A program made the translations under genes and the position numbers. A DNA stretch of 32,195 nt, from assembly GCF_900111395.1 (NCBI RefSeq), contig NZ_FOHV01000032.1, forward strand, positions 1-32,195, written 5' to 3'. This document shows positions 19,009-30,115 of this stretch, piece after piece. Numbering within the stretch: position 1 is the first letter of the stretch; each line of letters starts with the position of its first letter. The stretch is from Thorsellia anophelis DSM 18579. Lineage in GTDB: Bacteria > Pseudomonadota > Gammaproteobacteria > Enterobacterales > Thorselliaceae. Under the pieces are notes generated by a model. That model did not search any database. It had not been told where the DNA came from and saw only the letters and a program-made list of their open reading frames with translations.

Positions 19009-19551
19009 ATGTTTCGTTATCTTAAGAAAATTTCTATGGGCAGAGGAGCTTGGCTCTTAATGTTGATTATAACAAGTGGATTACAAATCAGCGCCCTTTT
19101 CTTTCAACATGTGCTAAACATGCAGCCCTGCGTTTTATGTATCTATCAAAGAACGGCTTTATATGGTGTTTTACTGGCTTCTATCATTGGACTGATTGCA
19201 CCAAAATCATTACTCATCAGATTACTCGCAATTAGTACGTGGTTGTATTCAGCTGCCTATGGTATGTCTTTTAGCTGGCAACATGTTAGATTACAGTTTT
19301 ATTCGTCTCCGTTAGATACTTGTGATCTATTCCCGATTTTCTATTTTAATATAAAATGGGATGAGATTGTGCCTGTCATATTCAAAGCTAGCGGTAACTG
19401 TTCTGATAAACTTGGAACCATTTTAGGACTAGAAATGTCACAATGGATGCTCATCATCTTTAGTGCTTACTTCATTGTAGGGCTAGCTGTATTATGCTCG
19501 CAAATCGTAAAAGTCAAAGCTCAAAAAGCAATATTTAGTTTTAAAAAATAA
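19009..19551 (+). CDS. dsbB: Disulfide bond formation protein DsbB
   Basis: DsbB is the inner-membrane oxidase that reoxidises periplasmic DsbA and passes electrons to quinones. The 180-residue protein has four transmembrane segments and both Cys pairs: C41 and C44 (CVLC) in the first periplasmic loop, and C105 and C131 in the second, almost the same positions as in E. coli DsbB. AAGGAG lies just upstream of the ATG. The gene stands alone between rluB and cnoX, each flanked by its own hairpin. It may support disulfides in the Cys-containing surface domains encoded nearby, which is inference. Confidence 0.97.
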   Translation: MFRYLKKISMGRGAWLLMLIITSGLQISALFFQHVLNMQPCVLCIYQRTALYGVLLASIIGLIAPKSLLIRLLAISTWLYSAAYGMSFSWQHVRLQFYSSPLDTCDLFPIFYFNIKWDEIVPVIFKASGNCSDKLGTILGLEMSQWMLIIFSAYFIVGLAVLCSQIVKVKAQKAIFSFKK

Positions 19552-19560
19552 TATGTTCAA

Positions 19561-19590
19561 TAACGATATAGCAACTATATCGTTATCTTC
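19561..19590 (+). terminator. Rho-independent terminator after dsbB
   Basis: A perfect 10-bp stem TAACGATATA / TATATCGTTA with loop GCAAC is followed by TCTTCT. It starts 10 bases after the dsbB stop. Confidence 0.75.
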
Positions 19591-19719
19591 TACAAGATAT
19601 TCATACCAAAATTAGATAACACTAGGGGTAGGTTACTTGCATTTTAGTATACTCATCCCCATAGTACTGATATTACAACAATACCCCAATTTTTCAATCC
19701 GGCAGAAGGAATCCTCATC

Positions 19720-20583
19720 ATGCAAGATTTTAGCTTTGATATTACAACTGAAAACATCAGAGATGTACTGGCTCATTCAACAAACCTACCGGTTATGTTC
19801 TATTTTTATTCATCACAAGTACCTGAATGTCAGGAAAGTGATTTATTAGTAGAGCAACTCACTAAAGAGCATCACGGCTTATTTATTCTGGCCAAAGTTA
19901 ATTGTGATGAACAAATGGCGATAGCGCAGCAATTTGGTTTACGTGCATTACCCACCTTTTATCTCTTTAAAGATAACCAACCTGTTAATGCGATACAAGG
20001 CCCTCAAACAAAAGAAGCGTTGAATGCATTTCTTGCTGAAGTTTTACCTGCTCAAGCAGAACAAGATTTTAACGCAGCTAAGTTACTTTTATCCGAAGAT
20101 AAATTATTAGAGGCTTTACCACTACTAAGGCAAGCGCTAGCTAATGCAGATACAAGGGCTCCTTATTATAGTGAAATTGTCTTAGTACTAGCAGAAACGT
20201 TCATTCAACTTAATCGAACAGATGAAGCAGAGAACACTTTAACACAGGTATTACCACAAGATAGAGACAGTCGGTATCAAGGCCTACTTTCTCAAATTGA
20301 ACTTGCACGTAAAGCCGCTGACTCACCTGAAATACAGCAGCTACAAAAACAAGTCCAAGATCATCCTGATGATTATCCGTCATTAATTCAACTTGCTTTG
20401 CAATTACATCAAGTAGGGCGTAATGAAGAAGCATTAGAGAGCTTATTTGTCATCTTAAAACGTGACTTAGGCATTCTAGATGGTGAGATGAAAAAAGCAT
20501 TTATGGATATATTATCAGCCTTAGGCACCGGAGATCCGCTTGCAGGACAATATCGCAGAAAAATATACTCTTTGCTATATTGA
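19720..20583 (+). CDS. cnoX: Chaperedoxin CnoX (YbbN): thioredoxin-like plus TPR protein
   Basis: CnoX holds aggregation-prone proteins and protects them from over-oxidation, then passes them to GroEL and DnaK. The 287-residue protein (284 in E. coli) has an N-terminal thioredoxin fold (about residues 1-110, with the cis-Pro ALPTFYLF motif) followed by tetratricopeptide-like helices. The canonical CxxC is missing: the active-site position reads VPEC, with only C37 left, comparable to the SQHC of E. coli. C62 (NCDEQ) corresponds to the E. coli Cys used for mixed disulfides with client proteins. The C-terminal end ([19 protein letters not shown]) matches the family and supports the GroEL-binding role. 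Confidence 0.95.
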   Translation: MQDFSFDITTENIRDVLAHSTNLPVMFYFYSSQVPECQESDLLVEQLTKEHHGLFILAKVNCDEQMAIAQQFGLRALPTFYLFKDNQPVNAIQGPQTKEALNAFLAEVLPAQAEQDFNAAKLLLSEDKLLEALPLLRQALANADTRAPYYSEIVLVLAETFIQLNRTDEAENTLTQVLPQDRDSRYQGLLSQIELARKAADSPEIQQLQKQVQDHPDDYPSLIQLALQLHQVGRNEEALESLFVILKRDLGILDGEMKKAFMDILSALGTGDPLAGQYRRKIYSLLY

Positions 20584-21304
20584 TAGATTACATTGATATT
20601 GAATATATATATGGCTTTAATATTTGACCTACATCACATATTAAAGCTAATTAAGCACTTTTATTACGATTAATTTTTATGAATAAACCATGCATTTAAC
20701 CCATCTATATATTTCCTTACCCTCTTCTTTTGAAAATACTGAATATTCTTATCACTAACTTAACATAGTAATGATTTTAAGATACAAATTAAACTACAAT
20801 CATAAAGTTATCTAACCAAATAAATGATTCAATTTATTAATTCTACTTATTCACATGTAATTACAAGCAATAAAATAACATTAACATACATTACTTTACG
20901 CCACTCGCTTTACACTATAACTTCATTTGGGTAATATCCTAATTAGTCAAAGGAAGCACAATAAACACACTACCAAATAAATAACAATAAGCAATTAACA
21001 AGCATAATATTGTTATATGAATAGATAAAATTAACGCATAAAATCGCAACCATATTATTTATGGATTGTTGATGAAATCATTTTAATATAAATAAAAAAT
21101 TAATTTCCAAAATACTCTACGCACTAAAACGAGTTACTTAAGTGATTAAATTCACCCAGTAATACTGTGACCTATCTTAGGCACCTACTTATCACTAAAA
21201 CGGCTAACTCACTATACTACATTTAATAGACATTATTGTCTTAATAATGAATCATTCAACATAATAAATATTCAACACTGTATTTAATTATAAAAAGGAC
21301 TATT
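20584..21304. other. Long AT-rich region upstream of the secreted Ig-like protein gene
   Basis: About 720 bases are strongly AT-rich, with no credible gene, RNA or strong hairpin on either strand. The length and base composition would suit H-NS-type silencing and a complex promoter for the gene at 21305, but no specific site is clear. Confidence 0.5.
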
Positions 21305-23788
21305 ATGAACCACTTAAAATTATTACTTTGCTTTTTATTATCGCTCATGTCTTATTCAGCTACGGCTACGCTACATCTAGAAAGCACAAAAAAAACAAAA
21401 CCGATTAAAGGATTTGCCCCTTTTATGCAATCAATTGGTACTCAAATGGATGCTAAAGAGGGATATGTCTTTGATGAAAATAACCAACCTGTCACCGCCG
21501 TTAATCATATACTTTCAATTCCTTCTTTATTATGTAATTACGATGAAAACAAAGTATCTCATAATGATCTGATACCTTTTTTTGATTTCCAAGATCAAGA
21601 TAACGATATATGTGATATCAATAATGCAGGTACGATTAATTGGTATATTTTAGATCCCAAAGAGAATGATTGGCAGAGCATTACCAATTGGGAACAATTA
21701 TCACCAAGATTAATCAATAACATTAGTTTTCCAGGCAGTTTATTGCCTCCTGGTAATATCAATACAAGCTTATATACTCAGGCCTTAAAAATCCCTATTG
21801 AAGCGGCCGGTAAACGAATTGGATTTACCTACACACCATATGCTCGTACTGGTACTCCGAGAGCAGGACAAAGTATTAAAGTTTGGGACCTAGATTACTT
21901 TTTTGGTCAATCGCCCTATTTAGAGCCAGGCATTCCCTCGAACCCTAACGATGGGGTAAAACTGAATCAAAATCTTAATGCTGGCGGTGGCAATGTCACA
22001 AATTTTGCACAACCTGATATAGATAGCTTAAGAATGAAAGGTATATTTGCAGTAAATCAATCGATTGAAGTAGAGTATACTTTTTATGCTAACACATTTG
22101 GAAATTTTGAAGATGTCTCTCGTATTTGGTGGGGCAAGCAGGGTACAACAGCCAACTTAGCTAAATTTGACAACCCTAATTACACGACATCAAAGACTTC
22201 GCCACTTTTGAGCGCCTCAGATGTAGGATCTATTTATGAAGTCACCGTCCTGCCTATCCGTAAAGAATCAGGATACTATATTGTAGGCCGAGCGGCATCT
22301 GTTTTATCAAATGATCCTCGTAACGAATTTCCTAAACCACCTAGTATCGATAATTTAGCTTTCACAGATGATATTTTCCTATTAAAACCAATAAGTGCTA
22401 CTTATGATTTTAATCACGGAGGTGCGGTAGGTGCGAAAGATATGTCTAAATATACGTGGTCGTACCGTAATGTACTAGATCAACTAGTAAGCTTATCAAC
22501 TGGTACAATAATAGACTCAGGAAAAGTGCCTGATTCACCTGTTATTTCGCATACAATCGCAGGCAGAATGATTGAATTAAAAGTTGAACCTTTTGATGAT
22601 TTATCAAGAAATGGTACGCCTATTACTATTACAAGCAGAGCTGAAGCATTAGAATATGTTGCCATTACACCTAGAACCTTAACATTTACTGTAGGTGATA
22701 CCCAATCACAGTCACTCACTGCTAATGGCTATTATTCAAAAGGTACCGTAGCTGACATTTCTAATTTAGGAAATTGGCAATCTAATGATTTTGATATTAT
22801 GGTGAATAACATAGGTGTTGTGACAATTAGCCCCAATAATACTGCCGCAAAATCCGGGTTAATTACATTTAATTATAATGGTATGAGTGATGCGGCTAAT
22901 GTCATTATTCAATCTGCTATGACATTAGAATTAGAAATTGTCCAAAATAACGCAATTGCTAATGAATCATCTAACTCTATCCGAGCTATTGTAAGAGATG
23001 GCCAAGGAGTACCTGTGTCTAATGCAAGAGTCAATTTTAACACGACAAACAGTAATATTATGATATCTCCGACAACGGCAGTAACTAACTCAGAAGGCAT
23101 GATTACAATCAATGTGAATAAAAATACCACAGGTAGTTCACAAGCCACGATTAATGCAACCTTATCAGGAACAGACATGACTGAATCAGTTATCGTTAAC
23201 TTTTTAGGGTTGCGCGAAGTTAATCGAATTATTGCGCCGCAAAATTATACATTCTATCCTTATCAAAATTTCCCAACGACTGGATTTGATAATGCAAGTT
23301 TCACAATTATTGCTGATAATATAATAAACAATGACAGCCTAGTTTGGTCATCTAGCGATCCGACTGCTGCATCAGTTACGAGTGAAGGGATTGTGACACT
23401 GCAAGAAAGTAGCCTTCGAAAATCTATCCGAATTACGGCTAAGAACGATACCTACGCTTATCGCTATGAATTTAAAATCGATAAATGGTTTATGGCACCT
23501 AAGTTTTATAAATTTGATACAGGAGTAACGTATTGTACATCAATCAATGCCAAAATACCTGCAAGAATGGAATTAAGTCAAGGTAAAGGGGTAAGAGGTA
23601 TCGGTTCTCTCTGGTCAGAGTGGCACAAACCACCAACATGGGTACAAGGCAAAGATACCCATTACTGGTCAAGTACTGAAAATTCATTCAGACGCGTCTA
23701 TGTCATTGACATTATTACTGGTGAAAATACCCTAATTAAAGGTAATGATGGTGCTTATTCAGAATATACGAGTTGTATGAAACAATAG
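21305..23788 (+). CDS. Secreted Ig-like protein with intimin/invasin-like C-terminal domain (ZirU/SinH-like)
   Basis: The 827-residue protein begins with a Sec signal peptide (MNHLKLLLCFLLSLMSYSATA). Its N-terminal 230 residues contain Cys pairs and match nothing I know. Two Ig-like modules (about 235-345 and 345-450) carry the same YTF/DMSKYTW pattern as the giant protein at 1-4518. A Big_2-like domain lies at about 450-535, a Big_1 (invasin/intimin) domain at about 539-632 (with VRDGQGVPVSNARVNF), and another Big_2-like segment at about 640-727 (VWSSSDPTAASV). The last 100 residues form a lectin-like domain with CTSINAKIPARMEL, a WSEW segment, THYWSST and a final YTSCMKQ. There is no beta-barrel, so it resembles secreted ZirU/ZirS-type exoproteins more than a complete intimin. 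AAGGA precedes the ATG. Adhesion or host-surface binding is inferred. Confidence 0.87.
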   Translation: MNHLKLLLCFLLSLMSYSATATLHLESTKKTKPIKGFAPFMQSIGTQMDAKEGYVFDENNQPVTAVNHILSIPSLLCNYDENKVSHNDLIPFFDFQDQDNDICDINNAGTINWYILDPKENDWQSITNWEQLSPRLINNISFPGSLLPPGNINTSLYTQALKIPIEAAGKRIGFTYTPYARTGTPRAGQSIKVWDLDYFFGQSPYLEPGIPSNPNDGVKLNQNLNAGGGNVTNFAQPDIDSLRMKGIFAVNQSIEVEYTFYANTFGNFEDVSRIWWGKQGTTANLAKFDNPNYTTSKTSPLLSASDVGSIYEVTVLPIRKESGYYIVGRAASVLSNDPRNEFPKPPSIDNLAFTDDIFLLKPISATYDFNHGGAVGAKDMSKYTWSYRNVLDQLVSLSTGTIIDSGKVPDSPVISHTIAGRMIELKVEPFDDLSRNGTPITITSRAEALEYVAITPRTLTFTVGDTQSQSLTANGYYSKGTVADISNLGNWQSNDFDIMVNNIGVVTISPNNTAAKSGLITFNYNGMSDAANVIIQSAMTLELEIVQNNAIANESSNSIRAIVRDGQGVPVSNARVNFNTTNSNIMISPTTAVTNSEGMITINVNKNTTGSSQATINATLSGTDMTESVIVNFLGLREVNRIIAPQNYTFYPYQNFPTTGFDNASFTIIADNIINNDSLVWSSSDPTAASVTSEGIVTLQESSLRKSIRITAKNDTYAYRYEFKIDKWFMAPKFYKFDTGVTYCTSINAKIPARMELSQGKGVRGIGSLWSEWHKPPTWVQGKDTHYWSSTENSFRRVYVIDIITGENTLIKGNDGAYSEYTSCMKQ

Positions 23789-23810
23789 CAGTTTGAGTGT
23801 TCATAATACA

Positions 23811-23848
23811 AAGAATGGAAAAGATTAAAACCTTTTCCATTCTTATTA
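23811..23848. terminator. Bidirectional terminator shared by the Ig-like gene and hisC
   Basis: A perfect 13-bp stem AAGAATGGAAAAG / CTTTTCCATTCTT with an 8-base loop lies between the two convergent stop codons. It marks the 3' end of the his operon on the minus strand, directly after hisC. Confidence 0.85.
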
Positions 23849-23885
23849 ATGACATTAATTGTTTTATTAAACTCCACCCAACTGA

Positions 23886-24977
<1,092 letters not shown>

Positions 24978-25013
24978 TCATTATACAGTCAGTGAATGAT
25001 GGAAATAGTTCAA

Positions 25014-26324
25014 TTATTTATTCAAATCAGCAAGTCTAATTGAAACTGCTTGCTTGTGCGCCTGTAAAAGCTCGGCTTCTGCCATTACTTCAATAATGGG
25101 CCCTAGTAATTTTAGCCCTTCTTTTGATAATTTTTGTACCGTCATGCGTTTTTGAAAATCTGCAAGTCCTAAACTTGAATAGGTTTTAGTATATCCATAG
25201 GTTGGTAATACGTGGTTAGTCCCAGATGCATAATCCCCTGCAGATTCTGGTGAATAATCACCTACAAACACTGATCCTGCATGCATAATCTGCTCTACAT
25301 GATGTTCAGCATTATGTATCTGCAATATGAGATGTTCAGGTCCATACTGATTGCTGATATCAATCGACTCATCAATAGAGCGTGTGATAATTATTCTGGA
25401 GTGTGTTAATGCCTCAGATGCAATATTTTGTCTTGGTAACAGTGCAAGTTGGCGAGTCACTTCCTCTATCACCTTGTGAGCAAGTGTTTCACTTTCAGTT
25501 AATAATATGACCTGTGAATCTGGACCATGTTCGGCTTGTGAAAGTAGATCTGCTGCAATAAACGCAGGATTTGCTCGCTCATCACCGATAACAAGTACTT
25601 CAGAAGGCCCTGCTGGCATATCAATCGATGCACCATCGACAGCTTGTGATACTTGCCTTTTAGCTTCAGTTACAAAGCTATTACCTGGCCCAAAGATTTT
25701 ATCAACTTTAGGGATGCTTTCTGTTCCAAAGGCCATCGCAGCAATCGCCTGGGCGCCACCTACCTGATAAATTTCATCTACACCACAGAGTTTTGCGGCA
25801 TAAAGAATTTCAGCAGCTATGGGAGGCGGTGAGCACAATACTAAACGCTTGCATCCTGCTATTTTTGCTGGTGCAGCAAGCATCAGCACCGTTGAAAATA
25901 AAGGAGCTGACCCGCCTGGAATGTATAATCCAACTGCCTCTATCGGCCTTGTGACTTGCTCACAAATAACGCCAGGCATCGTCTCAACACATATTGATTT
26001 CGGTAATTGCGCTTCATGAAAAGTGCTTATATTTAATTTAGCTTGCTGTATTGCTGTTTTTAGTTCAGTTGAAAGCGTATTAGCTGCGGCCTCAATGATT
26101 GATGAGTCAACCAAAAGCGAATTGATAGTCGTTTTATCAAATTTAAGCGAAAGTGCCTTAAGAGCTGCATCACCTCCATCTTTTACCTGATTAATAATAG
26201 CCTCAACCGCCTGACTAACCGAGATATTAGCAGCCATAGCAGGTCTTTGTAGCAGTGCTTGCTTTGTCTTTTCATCTGCATCAGCCCACTTAATGGGAGC
26301 ATTAAATTGAAATGTGGCAGGCAT
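25014..26324 (-). CDS. hisD: Histidinol dehydrogenase HisD
   Basis: HisD carries out the last two steps of histidine synthesis, oxidising histidinol to histidine with NAD and a zinc ion. The 436-residue protein (434 in E. coli) shows the family signature [16 protein letters not shown], followed by [13 protein letters not shown] (zinc ligand region). [15 protein letters not shown] lies before it, and [10 protein letters not shown] plus the C-terminal [10 protein letters not shown] after it. It starts six bases after hisG, so the two are translationally close. Confidence 0.97.
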   Translation of the reverse strand: MPATFQFNAPIKWADADEKTKQALLQRPAMAANISVSQAVEAIINQVKDGGDAALKALSLKFDKTTINSLLVDSSIIEAAANTLSTELKTAIQQAKLNISTFHEAQLPKSICVETMPGVICEQVTRPIEAVGLYIPGGSAPLFSTVLMLAAPAKIAGCKRLVLCSPPPIAAEILYAAKLCGVDEIYQVGGAQAIAAMAFGTESIPKVDKIFGPGNSFVTEAKRQVSQAVDGASIDMPAGPSEVLVIGDERANPAFIAADLLSQAEHGPDSQVILLTESETLAHKVIEEVTRQLALLPRQNIASEALTHSRIIITRSIDESIDISNQYGPEHLILQIHNAEHHVEQIMHAGSVFVGDYSPESAGDYASGTNHVLPTYGYTKTYSSLGLADFQKRMTVQKLSKEGLKLLGPIIEVMAEAELLQAHKQAVSIRLADLNK

Positions 26325-26330
26325 AATTCA

Positions 26331-27230
26331 TTACTCCATCATTTTTTCAATTGGCAGTACAAGTATTGAGCTCGCGCCTAAAGCTTTTAATTGTTCCATG
26401 GTTTCCCAAAAGAGATTTTCTGAGCTCACCATATGGAGTGCTACTCTACTCTGATCACCTGCAAGTGGTAGGAGTGTCGGTTTTTCAGCGCCAGGCATCA
26501 AAGCAACAATTTCATCTAATTTATCTTTAGGTGCATGCATCATGATGTATTTTGATTCGCGAGCTTGAATCACACCCTGAATTCGGGTTAATAATTTATT
26601 GATGAGTGCTAAACGCTCTTCACTCATCTCACCTTCACGCTGTACTAAGCATGCTTTTGAACGATAAATCACTTCAACTTCACGTAAACCATTGGCTTCT
26701 AATGTCGCACCTGATGACACTAAATCACATATAGAGTCCGCTAATCCAGCTCTTGGTGCCACTTCTACTGAACCATTTAGCATACAAGGCTTAAAACTGA
26801 CTCCGTGTTTAGATAGATATTCTTTTAGTAAATAAGGATATGAAGTTGCAATACGCGTACCATTTAAACTCTGGATGCCATCAAAAGGCACATCAACAGG
26901 CGTAGCAAGAGATAAGCGGCATCCACCAAAATCAAGACGTCTTAGCATTTTATAGCTAGGGTGTTCACCTTTTGCTCGGCGACTTAATAATTCTTCCTCT
27001 AGCACATTCTCCCCGACAATCCCTAAATCTACGACGCCATCCATAACTAATCCTGGAATGTCATCATCACGGACACGTAAAATATCAATCGGCATATTTT
27101 CAGCAAAGGCAATGAGTCTTTGCGTATGCAAATTAATTTTCACACCACAATTAGCTAATAACTCTCTTGAACCATCACTCAAGCGACCTGATTTTTGCAT
27201 AGCAATGCGTAAACGATTTTTAGATAACAT
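26331..27230 (-). CDS. hisG: ATP phosphoribosyltransferase HisG (long form)
   Basis: HisG couples ATP to phosphoribosyl pyrophosphate, the committed and histidine-inhibited first step of histidine synthesis. The 299 residues equal the length of E. coli HisG. They start with [16 protein letters not shown] and contain [11 protein letters not shown]. The PRPP-binding region is [18 protein letters not shown]. The C-terminal domain (about residues 225-299) is the histidine-binding ACT-like domain, so this is the long form that needs no HisZ. AAGGA lies nine bases upstream of the ATG at 27230. Control is by attenuation through the leader upstream. Confidence 0.97.
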   Translation of the reverse strand: MLSKNRLRIAMQKSGRLSDGSRELLANCGVKINLHTQRLIAFAENMPIDILRVRDDDIPGLVMDGVVDLGIVGENVLEEELLSRRAKGEHPSYKMLRRLDFGGCRLSLATPVDVPFDGIQSLNGTRIATSYPYLLKEYLSKHGVSFKPCMLNGSVEVAPRAGLADSICDLVSSGATLEANGLREVEVIYRSKACLVQREGEMSEERLALINKLLTRIQGVIQARESKYIMMHAPKDKLDEIVALMPGAEKPTLLPLAGDQSRVALHMVSSENLFWETMEQLKALGASSILVLPIEKMME

Positions 27231-27452
27231 ATTGTCATTTCCTTGTTAATAGAATCAATTGGTTGTTGATTCAATATACGATTAGGTTAATTAAAATTGA
27301 TCTATACTAGCTTATTTTTCAAGAAATATTTCAACGCTCTATACTTTATTTTTTTACTTAGTTTTAAGCTTACTGACTCAATTTAGTTCTTTACTATGAA
27401 GTATTTTTGCTGCCGACGTGTTTTTACCGCCGATTATCTTTTATCTATGACA

Positions 27453-27487
27453 TAAAAAAACCCTCGAAATTGAATCTTCCGAGGGTC
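27453..27487 (-). terminator. his attenuator terminator hairpin
   Basis: On the minus strand ACCCTCG pairs with CGAGGGT around a short loop and is followed by seven T. It lies between the leader peptide and hisG, as expected of a transcription attenuator. Confidence 0.9.
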
Positions 27488-27553
27488 TTGAGTTAAGGCT
27501 TACAACACCGCTTGGAAGAGTTAATAATCTTCCAAGCACCATCACCTGAAAGA
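27488..27553 (-). promoter_or_regulatory. his attenuator: upstream RNA hairpins
   Basis: After the leader stop, TGATGGTG (27544 to 27537) can pair with CACCATCA within the His codons. GCTTGGAAG and CTTCCAAGC (27537 to 27510) form a perfect 9-bp hairpin. The latter arm CTTCC can instead pair with GGAAG inside the terminator stem region, giving the alternative folds of a his-type attenuator. A ribosome stalled on the His codons would favour the antiterminator. Confidence 0.75.
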
Positions 27554-27607
27554 TTAATCAGTATGATGGTGATGATGCATTGTAAAAATTGTTTTTGAAA
27601 CTAACAT
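27554..27607 (-). CDS. hisL: his operon leader peptide HisL
   Basis: This 17-residue peptide reads MLVSKTIFTMHHHHHTD, with five consecutive His codons just before the end. AAGGA lies five bases upstream of its ATG. E. coli HisL has 16 residues with seven His. Slow translation of the His codons under histidine starvation lets transcription continue into hisG, and rapid translation allows the terminator at 27453-27487 to form. The sequence, its position and the following hairpins make this assignment firm. Confidence 0.92.
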   Translation of the reverse strand: MLVSKTIFTMHHHHHTD

Positions 27608-28151
27608 TTTTTCCTTTTCTGCCTTAACGATGATTTAGTTTAGTCAATTTTTAAATTGATTTATGTTTATAGCAATTTTGCTATTACATAAAGTCGCGGT
27701 TTAAATATTGTTTTATAGTTTTATAACTCTGTTAATATTTGGTTGCAGTCTACTAATTCAGTCTACTAATTAATCAAGATCCTGCACGCTTATCTTCTTA
27801 ATACAATCAATACATAGATAAGTTTTACTACCCATGCAACTTCAAAGTCTGATTTTTCAGTGCTTATTAAATAACATAGTATAATAAACCGACTTCTTAT
27901 GCCCGTTAAGTTAAACCATTAATATCTATTTTGCAAGTTATGGCGAATTTTAACTCTTCATTGCTTAAAAAACAATCATAACGACAAGTTAACTAAACGC
28001 AACGATCACTAATTATATCAGCACCTACTATATCAAAATCCATTAAAGAAATATGAGTATCTTGCCCACTTATATTTTACTTATTGGTGCTTATTGTTCT
28101 TATGCCATCACTCTAGACTAGCCTAGTTGAAAAATAAAACTATCTTCACCG
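27608..28151. other. Intergenic region between argF and hisL
   Basis: The his promoter must lie in the left part. On the minus strand TTGCTA near 27681 followed by TTAAAA-like sequence is a weak candidate. A 13-bp tandem duplication lies at 27746-27771. The rest is AT-rich, and no terminator for argF is obvious. Confidence 0.45.
27746..27771. repeat. 13-bp tandem duplication upstream of the his leader
   Basis: Two perfect head-to-tail copies of CAGTCTACTAATT. They lie about 140 bases upstream of the hisL start in non-coding DNA. No function is evident. Confidence 0.8.
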
Positions 28152-29156
28152 CTATAAATGAGTGAGAGTAGCCACCATAACAGCTTTAATTGTATGCAAG
28201 CGGTTTTCTGCTTGATCGAATACAATACTATGTTCTGATTCAAATACATCATCAGTGACCTCTAAACCATTTGACATCCCATACTCTTCGGCTAATTGCT
28301 TGCCTAAAATGGTATGAGTATCATGAAAAGCAGGCAAACAGTGCAGAAATTTTACATTCGGATTATTCGTCATATCTAACATGGCTTGGTTCACTTGATA
28401 AGGCTTTAATAATGCAATACGTTCAGCCCATGCTGATTTAGCTTCTCCCATAGAGACCCAAACATCGGTATAAATAAAATCAGCACCGACTACACCCTCT
28501 TGAACAGATTCTGTCAACTCAATCAAACCACCTGTAATTTTAGCTGCCTGTTGACACTGCTCAACTAGTTGCCTATCTGGCCAGCATGATTTAGGTGCAA
28601 CAAGCTTTAAAGACAACCCAGTCAAAGCAGCAGCTTCTAATAAACTATTTCCCATATTATTACGTGCATCACCAACATACACTAATTTAACCTCATTAAT
28701 TGCTTTAGTTGAGTGTTCTTGCATAGTCAGTAAGTCTGCTAGAATTTGGGTTGGATGAAATTCATTAGTAAGACCATTCCAGACTGGAACACCTGCAGAG
28801 TGTGCTAATGCTTCTACGATCTCTTGTCCATATCCACGATACTGTATCCCATCATAAAACCGCCCTAGAACCCGCGCTGAATCCTTAACTGACTCCTTAT
28901 GTCCAAACTGACTACCGCTTGGACCGAGATAGGTAACGTTTGCACCTTGATCGAAAGCGGCAACTTCAAATGCGCAGCGGGTGCGAGTAGAATCTTTTTC
29001 AAAAATCAGTGCAATATTTTTACCAACCAAATATTGCTGTTCACTACTTAATTTTTTTGCGGATTTAAGTGATTTCGAAAGTTCTAATAAATTCTGTATC
29101 TGTACAGGGGTAAAATCAAGTAATCTTAAAAATGACCGGCCAAATAGATCGTGCAT
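28152..29156 (-). CDS. argF: Ornithine carbamoyltransferase (anabolic, ArgF/ArgI type)
   Basis: This enzyme makes citrulline from ornithine and carbamoyl phosphate in arginine synthesis. The 334-residue protein (E. coli ArgF/ArgI 334) shows the carbamoyl-phosphate loop STRTR at residues 56-60, HPTQ at 134-137, DARNNMGNS, the ornithine-loop region VWVSMGEA and the catalytic [14 protein letters not shown] lies eight bases upstream of the ATG. Similarity to E. coli ArgI is very strong along the whole length. A catabolic ArcB role is possible by family but no arc genes are adjacent. A GATAATTATC palindrome at 29185-29194 lies where ArgR boxes would be expected, but the match is too weak to call. 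Confidence 0.95.
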   Translation of the reverse strand: MHDLFGRSFLRLLDFTPVQIQNLLELSKSLKSAKKLSSEQQYLVGKNIALIFEKDSTRTRCAFEVAAFDQGANVTYLGPSGSQFGHKESVKDSARVLGRFYDGIQYRGYGQEIVEALAHSAGVPVWNGLTNEFHPTQILADLLTMQEHSTKAINEVKLVYVGDARNNMGNSLLEAAALTGLSLKLVAPKSCWPDRQLVEQCQQAAKITGGLIELTESVQEGVVGADFIYTDVWVSMGEAKSAWAERIALLKPYQVNQAMLDMTNNPNVKFLHCLPAFHDTHTILGKQLAEEYGMSNGLEVTDDVFESEHSIVFDQAENRLHTIKAVMVATLTHL

Positions 29157-30115
29157 GCTGTTGTCCTCTTATATAAAGTAAGCAGATAATTATCAAAAAT
29201 GAAATAAAAAATATTCGCCATAATCTTTAGCAAATCGAAAAATCCCCCTACCGCTTAGTGAAGTTGATATAAAGTAATCAGTGCTCCTCCCCACCAGCCA
29301 TGAAGTAAAATAAAATATACTCTAAGATACAACTAAACGATGCAACACAACCCTAGCCATTAATAGACAGCAAGGTGAATAATTTATGATAATTTGAAAA
29401 TCAATCTTAACTAAATTGCACCTACTAAAAGACGTTAATACCCAAATTAACAGACCAGTGATGGTACCCAAAATCAGTTGTGTCAGGTCTTGCCAAAATG
29501 ATTAGAACATTTTACCAGCAAATGAGTAAGCAGCTAATTTTAAGCGGCTAGTTCTACTCTTGAGCTAGGCTATGATTTTGTAATTATGACAATTAACTTT
29601 TGTTGCGCTTATTTTATTACACTAGTCATACTTCAGAAGATATTTATCAACATCATGCAATAGAACCGCGTCCTTCAGTATGAGAGACCTCTGTTCAACC
29701 TAAATACTAATGAATATTAATTCAATTATAATACATAAAAAATCAAATCAAGTGAATATTTTTTATGACTTTTTTTAATAACCAAAATAATCAAATGTCA
29801 TACACTCTGAAAAACACTTTAAAATCTATGCCATATAGATTTACTGCTCGCTTATCGCTCTAAGTTAACAATCATCAGTCTATACCAGCCTTCAAGCAAT
29901 TTACTCGCTTACGACAATTAGTAGATAAATTTATGTCAAATTGTAAATTTACGGAAGTTATTTAATTTTAAATCAAATCATTAAAACCTAATAATTATCT
30001 CAACACACAAAAACAGATAAAACACAGCATAAATATGTTAATTCATGTAAAGTTATTACAAAAAATTCCGATAAGTGTTAAGATATTTCAAAAAAATTAC
30101 AATTAAGGAGTTGCA
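29157..30115. other. Long intergenic region between argF and fliC
   Basis: About 960 bases between divergent genes hold the argF promoter (not resolved) and the sigma-28 promoter of fliC (listed). I see no convincing gene, RNA or IS remnant in the middle. Confidence 0.5.
30048..30074 (+). promoter_or_regulatory. Sigma-28 (FliA) flagellar promoter of fliC
   Basis: TAAAGTTA, 11 bases, then TCCGATAA. The FliA consensus is TAAAGTTT-N11-GCCGATAA, so each half has one mismatch and the spacing is exact. The site lies 42 bases before the flagellin start. Confidence 0.92.

Noticed and set aside
29185-29225. Possible ArgR boxes upstream of argF (GATAATTATC and a TGAAAT-ATATTC arrangement)
   Set aside because: The half-sites and spacing do not match the 18-bp ARG box consensus well enough, and the region is AT-rich so such matches arise easily.
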